NCBI GenBank assembly: GCA_030045175.1
Contig: JASIBM010000240.1
Coordinates: 1 to 25,408 of the forward strand
Origin: Streptosporangiaceae bacterium
GTDB lineage: Bacteria > Actinomycetota > Actinomycetes > Streptosporangiales > Streptosporangiaceae
DNA length: 25,408 bases
Direction of reading: 5' to 3'
Shown: positions 6,114-12,623 of the stretch, piece after piece
How the letters are laid out: each line of letters starts with the position of its first letter
Position numbering within the stretch: the stretch's first letter is position 1
The notes under the pieces: generated by a model
Seen by the model: only the letters and a program-made list of their open reading frames with translations
What the model was told of the DNA's origin: nothing
Databases searched by the model: none
Made by a program: the position numbers and the translations under genes

Positions 6114-7061
6114 TCACTCGGTACCACCGCGCGCGCGGGCACGACGCTTGCCCTCGTGCATCGCCTGCACCCTGGCGACCGGTATCTGGTGACCCTCCGA
6201 TATGAGATCCTCGCTCAGCCGCTGCGGCCCGGGCATCAGGGCGGCCCACGGGTCCGGGTCAGCCGGCGCGACGGTGTGAATCGTGAAGTCGGCGGGGACG
6301 GCCGATCCGAGGTCATCCCAGGCGAGCGGGAACGAGACCGGCAAGCCGGGGCGGGCTCGCGGGCTGTAGGCGGCCACGACGGTCGCGCCGCCAGCCCTGG
6401 TCGAGTCGAGGAACACCTTGCCCTGGCGGTCCGCGATGATGAAAGCCGTCGTGGCGAGCGAGGGATCGAGTCGCTCGGCGCGCGCGGCGAGAGCGCGGGT
6501 GGCCGCGGCCACGTCCTCGCTCGTCGCGTCGGCTATCGGCACGAAGACGTGCAGGCCCTTGGCGCCGCTCGTCTTCACGGCGCCAGCTAGCCCGGCATCG
6601 GCTAGCACCTCGCGCACCAGCCACGCGGCGCGGACGGCCGACTCGAAGGCGTCGGCAGCGGGCGGGTCGATGTCGAGCACCAGGTATGAGGGACGATCCC
6701 AGCTATCGGCGCGAACCAGGGTCGGGTGGTACTCGACCGCGCGCTGGTTGGCGAACCACAGCAACGTGCGCCGGTCGTCGCAGAGCGCGTAGGAGATCTC
6801 GCGCTTGGAGGCCTCCGCCCACATCCGCACTACCTTGATCCACGGTGGCGCGTAGCCAGGGAGGTTCTTCTGCATGAACGGAGGCTGGCCGGGCCGTACC
6901 CGGACGACAGAAAGCGGCCTGCCGCGCAGTCCGGCGATCATCGGGGCCGCCATGGCGTCCAGGTAGTCCACCAGGTCGCGCTTGGTGGCGCTGGCCCCGT
7001 CGAACAGCGGCTGGTCGAGGTGCGTGAGCGGAACGCCGTCCCGTTCCTCCGCGCCGGACAC
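6114..7061 (-). CDS. Stand-alone LigD-type primase-polymerase (PolD)
   Basis: The 315-residue product is the polymerase domain of LigD without ligase or nuclease domains, an archaeo-eukaryotic primase fold. Catalytic carboxylates are D130 and D132 in LVLDIDPP and D219 in VFLDST; H171 is in TSGAKGLHVFVP, and the template/phosphate contact region is PFMQKNLP. Related stand-alone proteins (mycobacterial PolD/Prim-PolC) insert NTPs or dNTPs in gap filling, end joining or excision repair. The GTG at 7061 starts one base after the MazF stop, so translation is probably coupled. An upstream in-frame ATG (7136) would overlap the toxin by about 70 nt. Co-transcription with a toxin-antitoxin pair is unusual. 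Confidence 0.88.
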   Translation of the reverse strand: MSGAEERDGVPLTHLDQPLFDGASATKRDLVDYLDAMAAPMIAGLRGRPLSVVRVRPGQPPFMQKNLPGYAPPWIKVVRMWAEASKREISYALCDDRRTLLWFANQRAVEYHPTLVRADSWDRPSYLVLDIDPPAADAFESAVRAAWLVREVLADAGLAGAVKTSGAKGLHVFVPIADATSEDVAAATRALAARAERLDPSLATTAFIIADRQGKVFLDSTRAGGATVVAAYSPRARPGLPVSFPLAWDDLGSAVPADFTIHTVAPADPDPWAALMPGPQRLSEDLISEGHQIPVARVQAMHEGKRRARARGGTE

Positions 7062-7062
7062 G

Positions 7063-7377
7063 CTAGGCACCGTAGTCGAAGAGCAGGGCGAGGGCGTCAT
7101 CGAGCCTGCGCAGCGTGCCGGCCGATACCCGGCCAACGGGCTCGGCTCCGAGCCGGTCGCGCCTGACCCGCACCACCGAGTAGGACTCCAGGTGGCCAGA
7201 TACCTGATCCGCGCTGGTCAGGGCGACGATGTAGGGGGACTCCATGAGGTCGGGCCGGTCACTGACCCGGACCACCACCGGGTGCCCGGTGATCGCGCTG
7301 AATCCGTCATTACTGACGATAACCACGTAACCGGCGCGTCCAAGGCCTTTATGGGCGAAGACGTCGCCTCGATTCAC
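7063..7377 (-). CDS. MazF/PemK-family toxin
   Basis: A 104-residue protein of the MazF (PemK/CcdB fold) family. It opens with RGDVFAHKGLGRAGYVVIVSND, the usual GD-start followed by the VVSND strand, and ends with VRRDRLGAEPVGRVSAGTLRRLDDALALL, the usual C-terminal part. Family members are ribosome-independent mRNA endoribonucleases. Its GTG start overlaps the antitoxin stop in GTGA (4 nt), and its own stop is one base before the polymerase start. The N-terminal loop is short compared with E. coli MazF, so catalytic competence should not be assumed. Confidence 0.85.
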   Translation of the reverse strand: MNRGDVFAHKGLGRAGYVVIVSNDGFSAITGHPVVVRVSDRPDLMESPYIVALTSADQVSGHLESYSVVRVRRDRLGAEPVGRVSAGTLRRLDDALALLFDYGA

Positions 7378-7619
7378 GCAGCGCCCTTCCCCGCCTCCGG
7401 GACGCTGAAGTCTTGCTCGCTTGCCTCGGTCCAGAACATCCAGGCCTGATCGGTGCCCCGGTCAAACTCGGCGACCGAGGCGGCCGCATCCCGCTGCACC
7501 TTCTCCCTGGCGCACCGAGACATCCACGCGGACATTGGCAGCCCAGCCCGGTCAGCCTCAGCCTTGGCTTGCCGATACGTGCGCTCGTCCATGCTGATGC
7601 TGAAGGTCTTCACAGCCAT
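7374..7619 (-). CDS. Ribbon-helix-helix-type antitoxin paired with the MazF toxin
   Basis: Eighty-one residues. The N-terminal half (KTFSISMDERTYRQAKAEADRAGLPMSAWMSR) has the strand-helix-helix pattern of ribbon-helix-helix DNA-binding antitoxins. The C-terminal half (FDRGTDQAWMFWTEASEQDF) is acidic with aromatic residues, as in toxin-binding tails. ATG 7619 is chosen because the DNA-binding domain starts there and a TAGCGT hexamer (7632-7627) ends 7 nt upstream, fitting a leaderless message. The longer frame overlaps the divergent quinone oxidoreductase and is unlikely. It would neutralise the toxin and probably repress the shared promoter. Confidence 0.82.
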   Translation of the reverse strand: MAVKTFSISMDERTYRQAKAEADRAGLPMSAWMSRCAREKVQRDAAASVAEFDRGTDQAWMFWTEASEQDFSVPEAGKGAA

Positions 7620-7650
7620 GGCGATAACGCTATCAGGGCATGATGCCAGC
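7620..7650. promoter_or_regulatory. 31-bp divergent promoter between antitoxin and quinone oxidoreductase
   Basis: Both start codons abut this interval. It contains GATA-ACGC-TATC (7623-7634) and the palindrome GGCAT-G-ATGCC (7638-7648), possible operators for the antitoxin. TAGCGT (minus, 7632-7627) and CATGAT (plus, 7639-7644) lie 7 and 6 nt from the respective starts. Both transcripts may therefore be leaderless and mutually interfering. Confidence 0.4.
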
Positions 7651-8670
7651 ATGCGCGCTATCGTCACCGCCGCTCCCGGCGGACCCGATGTCTTGCGGAT
7701 CGCCAGCGTCCCCGACCCCGTCCCGGCCGCGGGGGAGGTCGTCATCGACATCGCGGCCAGCGGCGTGAACCGGGCGGACATATTGCAGCGGCAAGGTGGC
7801 TACCCGCCGCCGCCAGGCGCGCCTTCGTACCTGGGGCTGGAATGCTCGGGCCGGATCGCCGGGATTGGCGACGAAGTCACGGGCTGGCGGATTGGCGACG
7901 AGGTGTGCGCGCTGCTCTCGGGCGGCGGCTACGCCGAGCGGGTCGCCGTGCCAGCCGGGCAGGTGCTCCCGGTGCCCGGCGGGGTGAGCATGGTCGAGGC
8001 GGCGGCGCTACCCGAGGTCGCCTGCACCGTCCACGCCAACGTGGTCACGCTGGCCGGCCTGCGCGCGGGCCAGACGCTTCTCGTGCATGGCGGCGCGAGC
8101 GGCATCGGCACCATGACCATCCAGCTAGGCCGCGCTCTCGGCGCCAGGGTGGCCTGCACGGCCGGCTCGAAGGACAAGCTCGACGCCTGCCGTGAGCTCG
8201 GCGCAGACCTGGCGATCTGCTACCGGGACGAGGACTTCGTCGCGGCGATCAACGAGTTCACCGGCGGGAGCGGCGCCGACGTCATCTTGGACATCATGGG
8301 CGCCGCCTACCTGGAACGGAACGTAACGGCGCTGGCCACGGGTGGTCGCCTCGTCGTGATCGGGATGCTGGGCGGCGCCCGCGCCGAGCTCGACCTGAGT
8401 GCGCTGATGCGCAAGCGGGCTAGCGTGCACTCGACGTCGCTGCGAGCCAGGCCGACCAGCGAGAAGGCGGCGATCGTGGCCGACGTCCGCGACGAGGTAT
8501 GGCCGCTGCTCGAGAGCGGGCGCGTCCGGCCGGTGATCGACACGATCTTTCCGCTCGCGCAGGCGAGCAACGCGCACCAGCGGATGGAGGCGGGCGAGCA
8601 CATCGGCAAGATCCTGCTCAGCCCGCGTTCTAACCAGAGCACTGCCAGCCAGGACGAAGTCAAAACGTAA
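7651..8670 (+). CDS. NAD(P)H:quinone oxidoreductase, zinc-independent MDR family
   Basis: A 339-residue medium-chain dehydrogenase/reductase of the quinone oxidoreductase (PIG3/QOR) type. The N-terminal GroES-like part has ASGVNRADILQRQGGYPPPPG, and the Rossmann part has the dinucleotide motif LVHGGASGIGT (144-154). The zinc-binding cysteines of alcohol dehydrogenases are absent. It would reduce quinones or enones with NADPH. The start is ATG 7651, where similarity begins. The family normally ends at about HIGKILL; here 16 more residues (S324-T339) and the stop codon are encoded by a 54-bp repeat. The bpa gene follows on the same strand. Confidence 0.92.
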   Translation: MRAIVTAAPGGPDVLRIASVPDPVPAAGEVVIDIAASGVNRADILQRQGGYPPPPGAPSYLGLECSGRIAGIGDEVTGWRIGDEVCALLSGGGYAERVAVPAGQVLPVPGGVSMVEAAALPEVACTVHANVVTLAGLRAGQTLLVHGGASGIGTMTIQLGRALGARVACTAGSKDKLDACRELGADLAICYRDEDFVAAINEFTGGSGADVILDIMGAAYLERNVTALATGGRLVVIGMLGGARAELDLSALMRKRASVHSTSLRARPTSEKAAIVADVRDEVWPLLESGRVRPVIDTIFPLAQASNAHQRMEAGEHIGKILLSPRSNQSTASQDEVKT

Positions 8671-8673
8671 GCT
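8620..8673. repeat. 54-bp palindromic repeat, copy C (inverted), overlapping a gene end
   Basis: The reverse complement starts AGCTTACGTTTTGAC and contains CTGGCAGTGCTC, matching copies A and B at exactly 54 bp. It begins at codon 324 of the quinone oxidoreductase and supplies the last 16 codons and the TAA. Its outer end is more diverged (AGCCCGCGTTCTAACC). Confidence 0.82.
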
Positions 8674-8731
8674 CAGGCTGACGGTCCGCCCCGAAGATGC
8701 GCCACGAGGTGATCACCGACAGACTAGGGGG

Positions 8732-9259
8732 ATGAGCCAAGAAACTGAGTCTGGCGGGCAATCGCTCGCCAAAGTAGTGGTCGTCGGTCCTGATGGCGTT
8801 GCGGTCGAGAGTGACGGGTCAGAGGCGGCGGGCGAGCGCGCGGTCACGGAGATGGTCGAGCAACCCGCCAAGGTGATGCGCATCGGCAGCATGATTCGCC
8901 AGCTACTCGAGGAGGTCAAGGCCGCCCCGCTGGACGAGAAAAGCCGGGCCAGGCTGAGGGAGATCCACACCAGCTCGATCAAGGAACTCCAGGACGGGCT
9001 CGCCCCAGAGCTCGTCGAGGAGCTCGAGCGACTGTCCCTGCCGTTCGCCGAGGACGAGATTCCAAGCGAGGCCGAGCTCAGGATCGCGCAGGCGCAACTC
9101 GTTGGCTGGCTCGAAGGCCTGTTCCACGGCATCCAGACAACCCTGTTCGCCCAGCAGATGGCCGCGCGGGCGCAGCTCGAGCAGATGCGCAGGGCGTTGC
9201 CGCCAGGGATGATGCCAGCCTCCGAGGAATCACAGCCCCGGACGGGTCCCTATCTGTAG
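8732..9259 (+). CDS. bpa: Bacterial proteasome activator (Bpa/PafE)
   Basis: A 175-residue protein of the Bpa/PafE family (former DUF2587). The conserved block VTEMVEQPAKVMRIGSMIRQLLEE begins near residue 38. Helices rich in AQLVGWLEGLFHGIQTTLFAQQMAARAQLEQMRRALPPGM follow. The C-terminus is GPYL, a variant of the GQYL tail that docks into proteasome alpha-ring pockets. The family forms ATP-independent dodecameric rings that open the 20S proteasome gate for unfolded proteins. AGGGGG directly abuts ATG 8732, an unusually tight spacing. The last 30 bp overlap the 3' end of the convergent prephenate dehydratase gene. Confidence 0.93.
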   Translation: MSQETESGGQSLAKVVVVGPDGVAVESDGSEAAGERAVTEMVEQPAKVMRIGSMIRQLLEEVKAAPLDEKSRARLREIHTSSIKELQDGLAPELVEELERLSLPFAEDEIPSEAELRIAQAQLVGWLEGLFHGIQTTLFAQQMAARAQLEQMRRALPPGMMPASEESQPRTGPYL

Positions 9260-10288
9260 GGCGGGTCCCCCAGGGCCATGCCCTGAGCCGGCCGACCTGA
9301 TCCGCTCAAGCCATGACGCGGCGTCGGCGAAGGACGGATCGGCGAGCGCTCCGTCCGTAAGCGACACAGCCGTCGCCGCATCCCGCCCGGCGCCCGGTAT
9401 GTGGCGCGCTCCCGGCACCGCGGCGCCGCCCGCCCTGGCATAGCTGCCGAGGAACCTGACCTCACTGCAGGCACGCCGCAGGCCCATGAGTGCCTCGCCA
9501 ACGCCTGGCGCGCGCACGTGGCCCTCGCAGTCGATGAAGAAGCAGTACCTGCCGATGCCCTCGCCGGTCGGGCGCGACTCGATCCTGCTGAGGTTGACCC
9601 CGCGCAACGCGAACTGGCCGAGGATGTCCATCAGCGCGCCGGGGCGATCGTCGGCGAGGAAGGCGATGACCGAAGTCCGGTCAGCTCCGGTCGGGGCAGG
9701 AGCCGGGCCGACGGGGCTCACCTCGACGAACCTGGTGACCGCGCTCGCCTTGTCACTGATGCCCGCCGCGAGAACCACTAGGTCGTAGTGGCTGGCAGCG
9801 AAGCTTCCCGCTAGCGCCGCGTCGAGCTCGAAGTCACAGACCTGCCTGGCGGCGTCGGCGTTGGACAGGGCAGGCAACCAGCGTGCGCCTGGCAGGTGCC
9901 CGGCCAGCCACCGACGGCACTGCGGCGCGGCGACCGGATGCCCGCCGACGGTCTTGATGTCGGAGAGCGCCGTGCCCGGCCTCGCCAGCAGCGCGAACTC
10001 AACCGGCACGAGGACCTCGGCGCGGATGAGCAGCGGCGGATCGGCCGCCAGCTCGTCCATGGTGGCGTTGACGCCACCTTCCACCGAGTTCTCGATCGGG
10101 ACCACGGCACGGCCGGCGTGCCCGGTGCGGACGGCGTCGAACGTCGCCTCGATGGAGGAGCACGGAACCGGCATGAGCTCACCACCCGGATGCAGGGCGC
10201 TCACCGCCTGCTCGCAAAACGTGCCGCGTGGCCCGAGATAGGCACAGCTGCCCGGGGCCTGACGGCCGGTCCGCCCCGGCGCGCTCAT
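9230..10288 (-). CDS. pheA: Prephenate dehydratase
   Basis: A 352-residue enzyme converting prephenate to phenylpyruvate in phenylalanine synthesis. The catalytic domain (about 14-190) has YLGPRGTFCEQA, VPIENSVEGGVN and the catalytic TRF motif (185-187). The ACT domain (about 205-285) has DRPGALMDILGQFALRGVNL and the phenylalanine-binding ESRP (237-240), so feedback control is expected. About 65 residues follow the ACT domain, longer than the usual 300-320-residue enzymes. They are Gly/Ala/Arg-rich and the last ten codons overlap bpa tail-to-tail. ATG 10288 overlaps the glycosyltransferase stop by 4 nt. Confidence 0.93.
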   Translation of the reverse strand: MSAPGRTGRQAPGSCAYLGPRGTFCEQAVSALHPGGELMPVPCSSIEATFDAVRTGHAGRAVVPIENSVEGGVNATMDELAADPPLLIRAEVLVPVEFALLARPGTALSDIKTVGGHPVAAPQCRRWLAGHLPGARWLPALSNADAARQVCDFELDAALAGSFAASHYDLVVLAAGISDKASAVTRFVEVSPVGPAPAPTGADRTSVIAFLADDRPGALMDILGQFALRGVNLSRIESRPTGEGIGRYCFFIDCEGHVRAPGVGEALMGLRRACSEVRFLGSYARAGGAAVPGARHIPGAGRDAATAVSLTDGALADPSFADAASWLERIRSAGSGHGPGGPALQIGTRPGL

Positions 10289-11016
10289 CGGACCGGCGAC
10301 TGCCACGGCTTGCGAACGGCCAGCGCGCGGGCCACGTCGGCAAGCTGATGCGCCCGATGCAACTGAGAGCGAAGGTCGGTGCCGGTAGCCCGGTGCTCGA
10401 GCGGCACGAGCACCTCGGTGACCCGCATGCCCTTGCGGAGCAGGTCGATGGTCAGGCCCGTCTCGGCGCCCCAGCCGGGCGCGAGCGGCCGCGCCGCCTC
10501 GAACGCCGCCCTGGTCAGGCAGCGCTGGCCGTTCAGCGGCTCGGCGGGCCGCCACCCGGTAGCTCGCTCGACGCCAGCCCCGGCCAGGCCGAGCACGAGG
10601 CCGTGGCCACCGCGCTTCACCCGCGTGCTGAAGATCGCGATCGTCATGTCCGCCTGGCCGGCCAGCACGGGCTCGGCCAGCGGCCCAGCCAGCCCGGCCG
10701 TCTCACCCAGGTCGGCGTCGAGGAACAGCAGGTGCCTGCCGACCGCGTCGCGCCGGCCCGCACGCTCGGCCTCGATGACCCTGACCAGCTCGGCGCCGGT
10801 TTCCATGGCCGCCGCCTTGCCCCGGCTGCGGCCATGCCTGGCGACGATGGCGCCAGCCGCCGCGGCCAAGCTTGATGTCCCGTCGGCCGAGCCGTCGTCA
10901 ACGACGACGACAAGGTCGACATCCGGTATCAGCGCCGCTCCGCGCACGGTGGCGCTGATCCGATCGAACTCGTTCCTGGCTGGAATCACGACGGCCAGGT
11001 GGCCGCGTGGCGACAT
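10285..11016 (-). CDS. Family 2 glycosyltransferase
   Basis: A 243-residue GT-A glycosyltransferase. The nucleotide-sugar fold shows AVVIPARNEFDRI (8-20), VVVVDDGSADGTS (36-48) and the metal-binding LFLDADLGE (97-105). The later RRP-like region reads EPLNGQRCLTRAAFEAA. There is no membrane anchor. The sugar donor and acceptor cannot be read from the sequence. It starts 5 nt after the STAS gene stop and overlaps pheA by 4 nt, so the three are probably one transcript. The Wzm/Wzt exporter 1.3 kb away hints at cell-surface glycan synthesis, but that link is inferred. Confidence 0.85.
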   Translation of the reverse strand: MSPRGHLAVVIPARNEFDRISATVRGAALIPDVDLVVVVDDGSADGTSSLAAAAGAIVARHGRSRGKAAAMETGAELVRVIEAERAGRRDAVGRHLLFLDADLGETAGLAGPLAEPVLAGQADMTIAIFSTRVKRGGHGLVLGLAGAGVERATGWRPAEPLNGQRCLTRAAFEAARPLAPGWGAETGLTIDLLRKGMRVTEVLVPLEHRATGTDLRSQLHRAHQLADVARALAVRKPWQSPVR

Positions 11017-11021
11017 GGCTG

Positions 11022-11366
11022 CTAGCCCACCGCCTGCGCGGGATTGTCCACCACGGTGAACACGGCCTCGAGCCCGGTCACCTGCAAGATCTTCCTGACG
11101 GCGGGACGAGGCGAGGCCAGCTCCAGGTCACCTCCCGCCTCGCGAGCCTGACGATGCGCGGCAAGAAGGACGTTCACTCCGGTGGAGTCGCAGAAATCCA
11201 CTCCGGACATGTCGACGACAAGCCGGACCCGATCACCGGCCGCGAGCGCGTCGGCCAGCGCACGCTGCAGCCGGGGGACGGTGTACAAGTCGATCTCGCC
11301 CTGGACCGACATGACGACGCATTCCCCCTGGGGCCGGCTTGTGACCTTAAGCTCCATCAGCCGCAC
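11022..11366 (-). CDS. STAS-domain anti-anti-sigma factor
   Basis: A 114-residue single STAS domain. GEIDLYTVPRLQRAL is the first conserved block, and the phospho-acceptor region VDFCDSTGVNVLL places the regulatory serine at about S61. Such proteins bind and inhibit an RsbW/SpoIIAB-type kinase when unphosphorylated. GTG 11366 is chosen for an AGGA 8 nt upstream; ATG 11357 would remove three residues. An RsbW-like ATPase gene lies nearby (11773-12252) on the same strand but separated by a plus-strand membrane peptide gene, so partnership is plausible but not shown. Confidence 0.85.
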   Translation of the reverse strand: MRLMELKVTSRPQGECVVMSVQGEIDLYTVPRLQRALADALAAGDRVRLVVDMSGVDFCDSTGVNVLLAAHRQAREAGGDLELASPRPAVRKILQVTGLEAVFTVVDNPAQAVG

Positions 11367-11462
11367 ATTACTCGTCCTGGCTTCGAACCACCACCCGTCA
11401 CCGCCTCTTGTTCGCCAGCGGCGTGGTGCGGCGGGCGTGAGCGGGCTCATTGCGCGCTCGCG

Positions 11463-11468
11463 TACTGT
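11463..11468 (+). promoter_or_regulatory. Candidate -10 hexamer, leaderless start of the membrane peptide gene
   Basis: TACTGT lies exactly 7 nt before ATG 11476, and no ribosome binding site is present. The spacing implies transcription starting at or next to the ATG. No -35 consensus is visible. Confidence 0.45.
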
Positions 11469-11475
11469 AGATGGC

Positions 11476-11652
11476 ATGGCGCGCATCATCGTGTACATCG
11501 TCGTAGCGGTCGTTGCCCTCGTGGTCTTGTGGATGCTGTTCGCGGCGTTCCTGCACATGCTCATGATTGGCTTCTGGGTCGTGCTTGTCGCACTGCTCGG
11601 GTTCGGCCTGTTCCGGATCGGCCGGAGGTCGGGGCGCAGAGCACGGGAGTAA
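11476..11652 (+). CDS. Small hydrophobic membrane protein
   Basis: Fifty-eight residues with one or two hydrophobic segments (RIIVYIVVAVVALVVLWMLF and LMIGFWVVLVALLGFGLF) and a very basic end (RIGRRSGRRARE). No function is recognised. The positive C-terminus predicts a cytoplasmic tail, and the two segments could form a hairpin. It stands alone on the plus strand between two minus-strand sigma-control genes. Coding potential is supported by the clean membrane pattern and a -10-like TACTGT 7 nt before the ATG. Confidence 0.7.
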   Translation: MARIIVYIVVAVVALVVLWMLFAAFLHMLMIGFWVVLVALLGFGLFRIGRRSGRRARE

Positions 11653-11772
11653 TCCCGCCGCGATAGCAGGCTCGGGCACGAGCACGGTCCGGAGGCGACC
11701 AGTCTCGCTGTCCGCGCCCATGCCGTCTGCGCACGATCCCCTGGTGCCCCTCGCCCGCCCAGATGACGATGG

Positions 11773-12252
11773 TCAGGGCAGCATCGCCACTTGATGACCG
11801 GCTACGTATGGCTGCGCGATGTCACGTGAGCCCGCTCGCCGGCCGCCGTGCCCGTTTGACTGCGCGGCGGCGAGCACGGCCCAGACCGTGAGCCCTACCT
11901 CATCAATGCGCACGCCCCAGGCCTGGGACAGGTGCGCCACGATCGCCAGGCCGCGCCCGCCGATCGCCGCGGCGGGCGGCTGACTGACCTTCGGCATCGT
12001 GGCGCTGCCACCGTCGCTCACGGCGAGCTCGACCGCCTCGCCGTCGACCGACCAGGTGACCTGGATCTGCTCCCCAGGAAGCGGGTACGCATGCAAGATC
12101 GCGTTACTGATCAGCTCACTGATCACGAGCGCGGCATCGCCCACCGCCTGGTCGGGCACACCCGCCATCTGTAGTTCGCTGACCAGGGCACGACGCGCGA
12201 CCCCGACGCTGGCCGGCGCGCACGGCAGGCGCACGACGCTCGACGCCCTCAC
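11773..12252 (-). CDS. RsbW-like HATPase (anti-sigma factor / serine kinase family)
   Basis: A GHKL-type ATP-binding domain of about 159 residues. The N box is ALVISELISNAILHA (E46, N50), the G1 box SDGGSA and the G2 box GGRGLAIV. This matches the short actinobacterial ATP-binding regulators related to RsbW/SpoIIAB. The start is uncertain. The frame stays open to GTG 12423, but the upstream codons have many A/T third positions, unlike the body. GTG 12252, preceded by AGGGGAG, is chosen; ATG 12291 and GTG 12234 are alternatives. Likely partners are a STAS protein and a sigma factor, not identified here. Confidence 0.8.
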   Translation of the reverse strand: MRASSVVRLPCAPASVGVARRALVSELQMAGVPDQAVGDAALVISELISNAILHAYPLPGEQIQVTWSVDGEAVELAVSDGGSATMPKVSQPPAAAIGGRGLAIVAHLSQAWGVRIDEVGLTVWAVLAAAQSNGHGGRRAGSRDIAQPYVAGHQVAMLP

Positions 12253-12623
12253 CTCCCCTCGCGCACAAGGCTGCCACCGTGACGCGATCATGCTGATGTT
12301 GCGGACGGTGAGATGCCCGGCATCACCAGGCCGAAACCGGCTGGCGACGAGGCAAGAATCACAGTCCCGGCCAAAGCTGGCCCGAAGAGAGAACCGCGAA
12401 TCACGAATTTTCCAGTGAGCCACGCGTTCGCGCCTGCTTGACCGGCACGCTATGCGCAGCGCCTGTTGCTAAATCGTTATTTATCGGCCCGGCATCGGTG
12501 ATCCGCATTGCTGGCCACGCGGGGCTCATCGAGTCCACCCACGACTCACCAGCGCGCCGCGCCCGAACTAGTCTCAACCACGCCGAGCCGAGCCGATCCG
12601 GTTTCTCGGGTACAGTCAGCGCC
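12253..12623. other. Divergent intergenic region between HATPase and Wzm genes
   Basis: No gene is supported. A short AT-rich patch (GCTAAATCGTTATTTATC, about 12468-12485) and a TAGCGT hexamer on the minus strand near 12452 may belong to the HATPase promoter. The TACAGT at 12611 belongs to the exporter. Confidence 0.5.
12611..12616 (+). promoter_or_regulatory. Candidate -10 hexamer, leaderless start of the exporter operon
   Basis: TACAGT is 7 nt before GTG 12624, the same geometry as the TACTGT-ATG of the membrane peptide gene. No Shine-Dalgarno sequence precedes the GTG, in contrast to the second gene of the operon. Confidence 0.45.

Noticed and set aside
6114..7061. Truncated multifunctional LigD
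   Set aside because: All three catalytic acids and the usual ends of the polymerase domain are present; stand-alone proteins of this size are a known class.
9245..9259. GPYL instead of GQYL at the Bpa C-terminus as a defect
   Set aside because: I recall streptomycete homologues ending the same way, so it is probably a normal variant of the docking tail.
12253..12423. N-terminal extension of the RsbW-like ATPase to GTG 12423
   Set aside because: Third codon positions there are often A or T, unlike the rest of the gene, and the HATPase domain starts well downstream.
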